Source of the DNA: AG-12 sp027339635
Lineage (GTDB): Bacteria > Chloroflexota > Dormibacteria > Aeolococcales > Bog-877
Assembly: GCA_027339635.1 (NCBI GenBank)
Contig: DAHWNZ010000018.1
Span: 1 to 39,494, forward strand
Reading direction: 5' to 3'
DNA: 39,494 bases
The notes under the pieces are model-generated. The model did not search any database. It was not told the DNA's origin and saw nothing but the letters and a program-made list of their open reading frames with translations. Positions 37,899-39,494 of the stretch are shown piece after piece. Made by a program: the position numbers and the translations under genes. Numbering within the stretch: the first letter of the stretch is position 1; each line of letters starts with the position of its first letter.

Positions 37899-38903
37899 TT
37901 GGCAGCACTGTTAGAGATCAAGGACCTCAGGACCTACATCCGCCAGCGCAAGGGTGAGGTCCGTGCGGTGGACGGAGTCAGCCTCTATATAGAGGAGGGG
38001 GAGACCCTGGGTCTCGTGGGAGAGTCCGGCTGTGGCAAGACCATGACCGGCATGTCGATCATGCAGCTCCTCCCTCCGGGGGGCTACATCGCCGGAGGCA
38101 GCATTCAGATCGCCGGCAAGGAGCTGGTGGGGCTGCACGACAAGGACCTCCGAAAGGTCAGGGGCAACGACGTCGCCGTGATCTTCCAGGACCCCATGAC
38201 GTCGCTCAATCCCACCATGACATTAGGCAACCAGATAGCCGAGATGGTGCGCATCCATCGCGATGTCTCCAAGAAGGAGGCGTTCGACCGTGCGGCTGAG
38301 GTCCTGGGTCTCGTGGGCATGCCGAATCCCAGGGAGCGACTCCGGGACTATCCCCACCAACTCTCCGGCGGGCTGCGCCAGAGGGTGATGATAGCCATGG
38401 CTCTGTCCTGCGATCCCAAGCTCCTGATCGCCGATGAGCCGACTACCGCCCTGGACGTGACCATCCAGCTGCAGATCCTCGAGCTGCTCTACGACCTGAA
38501 GCAGCGGCTGCGGATGGCCGTCCTGCTAATCACCCACGACATGGGGGTGATCGCAGGGCGAGCGGACCGAGTCAATGTGATGTACGCGGGCAAGATCGTC
38601 GAGGCGGCCCCCACTGGGGATCTGTTCGAGTCGATGCGCCATCCCTACACGGAGGCCCTGCTCGCCTCGATCCCCAGGCTGGATCAGCGCACCGATGTCG
38701 CGCTGTACAGCATTCCTGGGCTGCCGCCCGATCTCTCTCACCCGCCCACGTGGTGCCGCTTCCAGCCCCGCTGTCAGTACGCAACGGCACAGTGCCGCGA
38801 GTCCGAGCCCGAGCTCACAGGGGACACGCCCGAGCATCAATACGCCTGCTTCAACCCGGTTGGCAGGGTCAGATCTCCAAGTCAGGCGGCACCAGTCCGC
38901 TGA
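37899..38903 (+). CDS. dppD: Peptide/dipeptide ABC transporter ATP-binding protein, DppD/OppD type
   Basis: A full-length 334-residue DppD/OppD-type ATPase that would power import of peptides, nickel or related substrates. Walker A is GESGCGKTM, the Q-loop IFQDPMTSLNPT, signature LSGGLRQRV, Walker B LLIADEPTTALD and H-loop LITHDMG. The C-terminal oligo_HPY tail carries four cysteines (WCRFQPRCQYATAQC, then YAC), as in DppD proteins where an iron-sulfur cluster has been reported. The start is TTG at 37899 with AGGAAG about seven bases upstream. The third ATPase follows after 45 bases. Permease and binding-protein genes are not in the window. Confidence 0.93.
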   Translation: MAALLEIKDLRTYIRQRKGEVRAVDGVSLYIEEGETLGLVGESGCGKTMTGMSIMQLLPPGGYIAGGSIQIAGKELVGLHDKDLRKVRGNDVAVIFQDPMTSLNPTMTLGNQIAEMVRIHRDVSKKEAFDRAAEVLGLVGMPNPRERLRDYPHQLSGGLRQRVMIAMALSCDPKLLIADEPTTALDVTIQLQILELLYDLKQRLRMAVLLITHDMGVIAGRADRVNVMYAGKIVEAAPTGDLFESMRHPYTEALLASIPRLDQRTDVALYSIPGLPPDLSHPPTWCRFQPRCQYATAQCRESEPELTGDTPEHQYACFNPVGRVRSPSQAAPVR

Positions 38904-38948
38904 TCCGGACGACCGCCATTCCAGCCTCCCCCATCAGGACCTTTTGAG

Positions 38949-39494
38949 ATGACAACCACCGCTCCCACCGCGGACGATACAGCTACCTCGCCGCCGCCCT
39001 CCGAGTTTCTGGAGGTGCGCCACCTGGTCAAGGAGTTCCCGGTGACCTCGGGGGCGGTGCTGCAGCGACGCATCGGCTCCGTGAAGGCGGTTTCGGACGT
39101 GTCGATCAAGGTCGCCAAGGGAGAGACCTTTGGGCTGGTGGGAGAGTCGGGCTGTGGCAAGACCACCATCGGGCGGGTGATCGTCGGGCTGGAACGCCCG
39201 ACTTCGGGCGAGATCTGGTTCGAGGGCCAGGACATCGCCAAACTGCGCGGTCGGGAGTTCCGCCGCCGCAGGCGTGACCTGCAACTTATGTTTCAGGATC
39301 CCTATGCATCGCTGGACCCCAGGATGAGGGTCGGGAGCATCATTCGTGAGCCGCTCACGGTGCAGAAGATAGGCAACGACAAGGAGCGCGACTCCAGAGT
39401 CAGCCAGCTGCTCCAGGAGGTCGGCCTCAGCCCCAAGGCGGCCGACCTGTACCCTCACGAATTCTCCGGGGGTCAGCGCCAGCGCATCGGTCTG
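38949..39494 (+). CDS. dppF: Peptide/dipeptide ABC transporter ATP-binding protein, DppF/OppF type, 3' end outside window
   Basis: The first 182 residues of a DppF/OppF-type ATPase, the usual partner of DppD. After a Thr/Pro-rich start come EVRHLVKEFPV, Walker A GESGCGKTT, the Q-loop MFQDPYASLDPRM typical of the F subunit, and the signature FSGGQRQRIG just before the window ends. Walker B and the C-terminal tail lie beyond. The ATG at 38949 has an AGGA site about eight bases upstream. It follows dppD by 45 bases on the same strand. Confidence 0.92.
   Translation, partial: MTTTAPTADDTATSPPPSEFLEVRHLVKEFPVTSGAVLQRRIGSVKAVSDVSIKVAKGETFGLVGESGCGKTTIGRVIVGLERPTSGEIWFEGQDIAKLRGREFRRRRRDLQLMFQDPYASLDPRMRVGSIIREPLTVQKIGNDKERDSRVSQLLQEVGLSPKAADLYPHEFSGGQRQRIGL

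Overview
This is a GC-rich bacterial chromosomal segment, densely packed, with many GTG and TTG starts. It carries the split PurS/PurQ/small-PurL type of FGAM synthase, a GuaB3-type IMP dehydrogenase, a sortase, an acid-type S53 peptidase, and an aromatic-degradation operon that begins with a sugar dehydrogenase of the archaeal type. Together these suggest an uncultivated member of the Terrabacteria, such as a Chloroflexota/Dormibacterota-like or deep actinobacterial soil lineage. No rRNA or tRNA is present to settle this. I saw no insertion sequence, phage, integron or CRISPR array, and no stretch over 300 bases lacks a gene.

Layout. 1-2829 (minus): the 5' part of a secreted S53 peptidase and a small membrane protein with a zinc ribbon. 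2902-13046 (minus): a nine-gene purine operon in transcription order purB-purC-purS-purQ-purL-purF-purM-purN-purH, with most junctions overlapping. 13047-13245: a divergent control region rich in inverted repeats. 13246-16132 (plus): an ECF sigma factor overlapping a large membrane-anchored beta-propeller protein that looks like its anti-sigma factor. 16221-16841 (minus): a GNAT acetyltransferase. 17035-24822 (minus): a second cluster in transcription order guaB3-guaA-purD-dksA/traR-like-pycB-like-accC-like. 25004-26611: a sortase divergent from an orphan response regulator. 26637-28918: a glutamate dehydrogenase homologue divergent from an Arg/Thr/Ala-rich basic protein. 28980-32171 (minus): threonine aldolase and a diguanylate cyclase. 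32415-33342: a hypothetical protein convergent with infA. 33411-36715 (minus): sugar dehydrogenase, homogentisate dioxygenase and an FAH-family hydrolase. 36996-39494 (plus): three peptide-type ABC ATPases, the last cut by the window end.

Function. The two purine clusters supply every step from PRPP to IMP except the PurE/PurK carboxylation, and continue to GMP through GuaB3 and GuaA. purE, purK and purA must lie elsewhere.

The most unusual observations are two enzymes with altered active sites. One is a biotin-dependent pair in which the biotin carboxylase looks intact, while the pyruvate/oxaloacetate-type carboxyltransferase has lost most of its metal ligands but keeps the biotinyl lysine. 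The other is a glutamate dehydrogenase homologue with alanine in place of the catalytic lysine, read from what looks like a leaderless promoter. Further points of note are the sigma/propeller pair, an IF-1 with a basic N-terminal extension, and a truncated tandem copy of an ABC ATPase.
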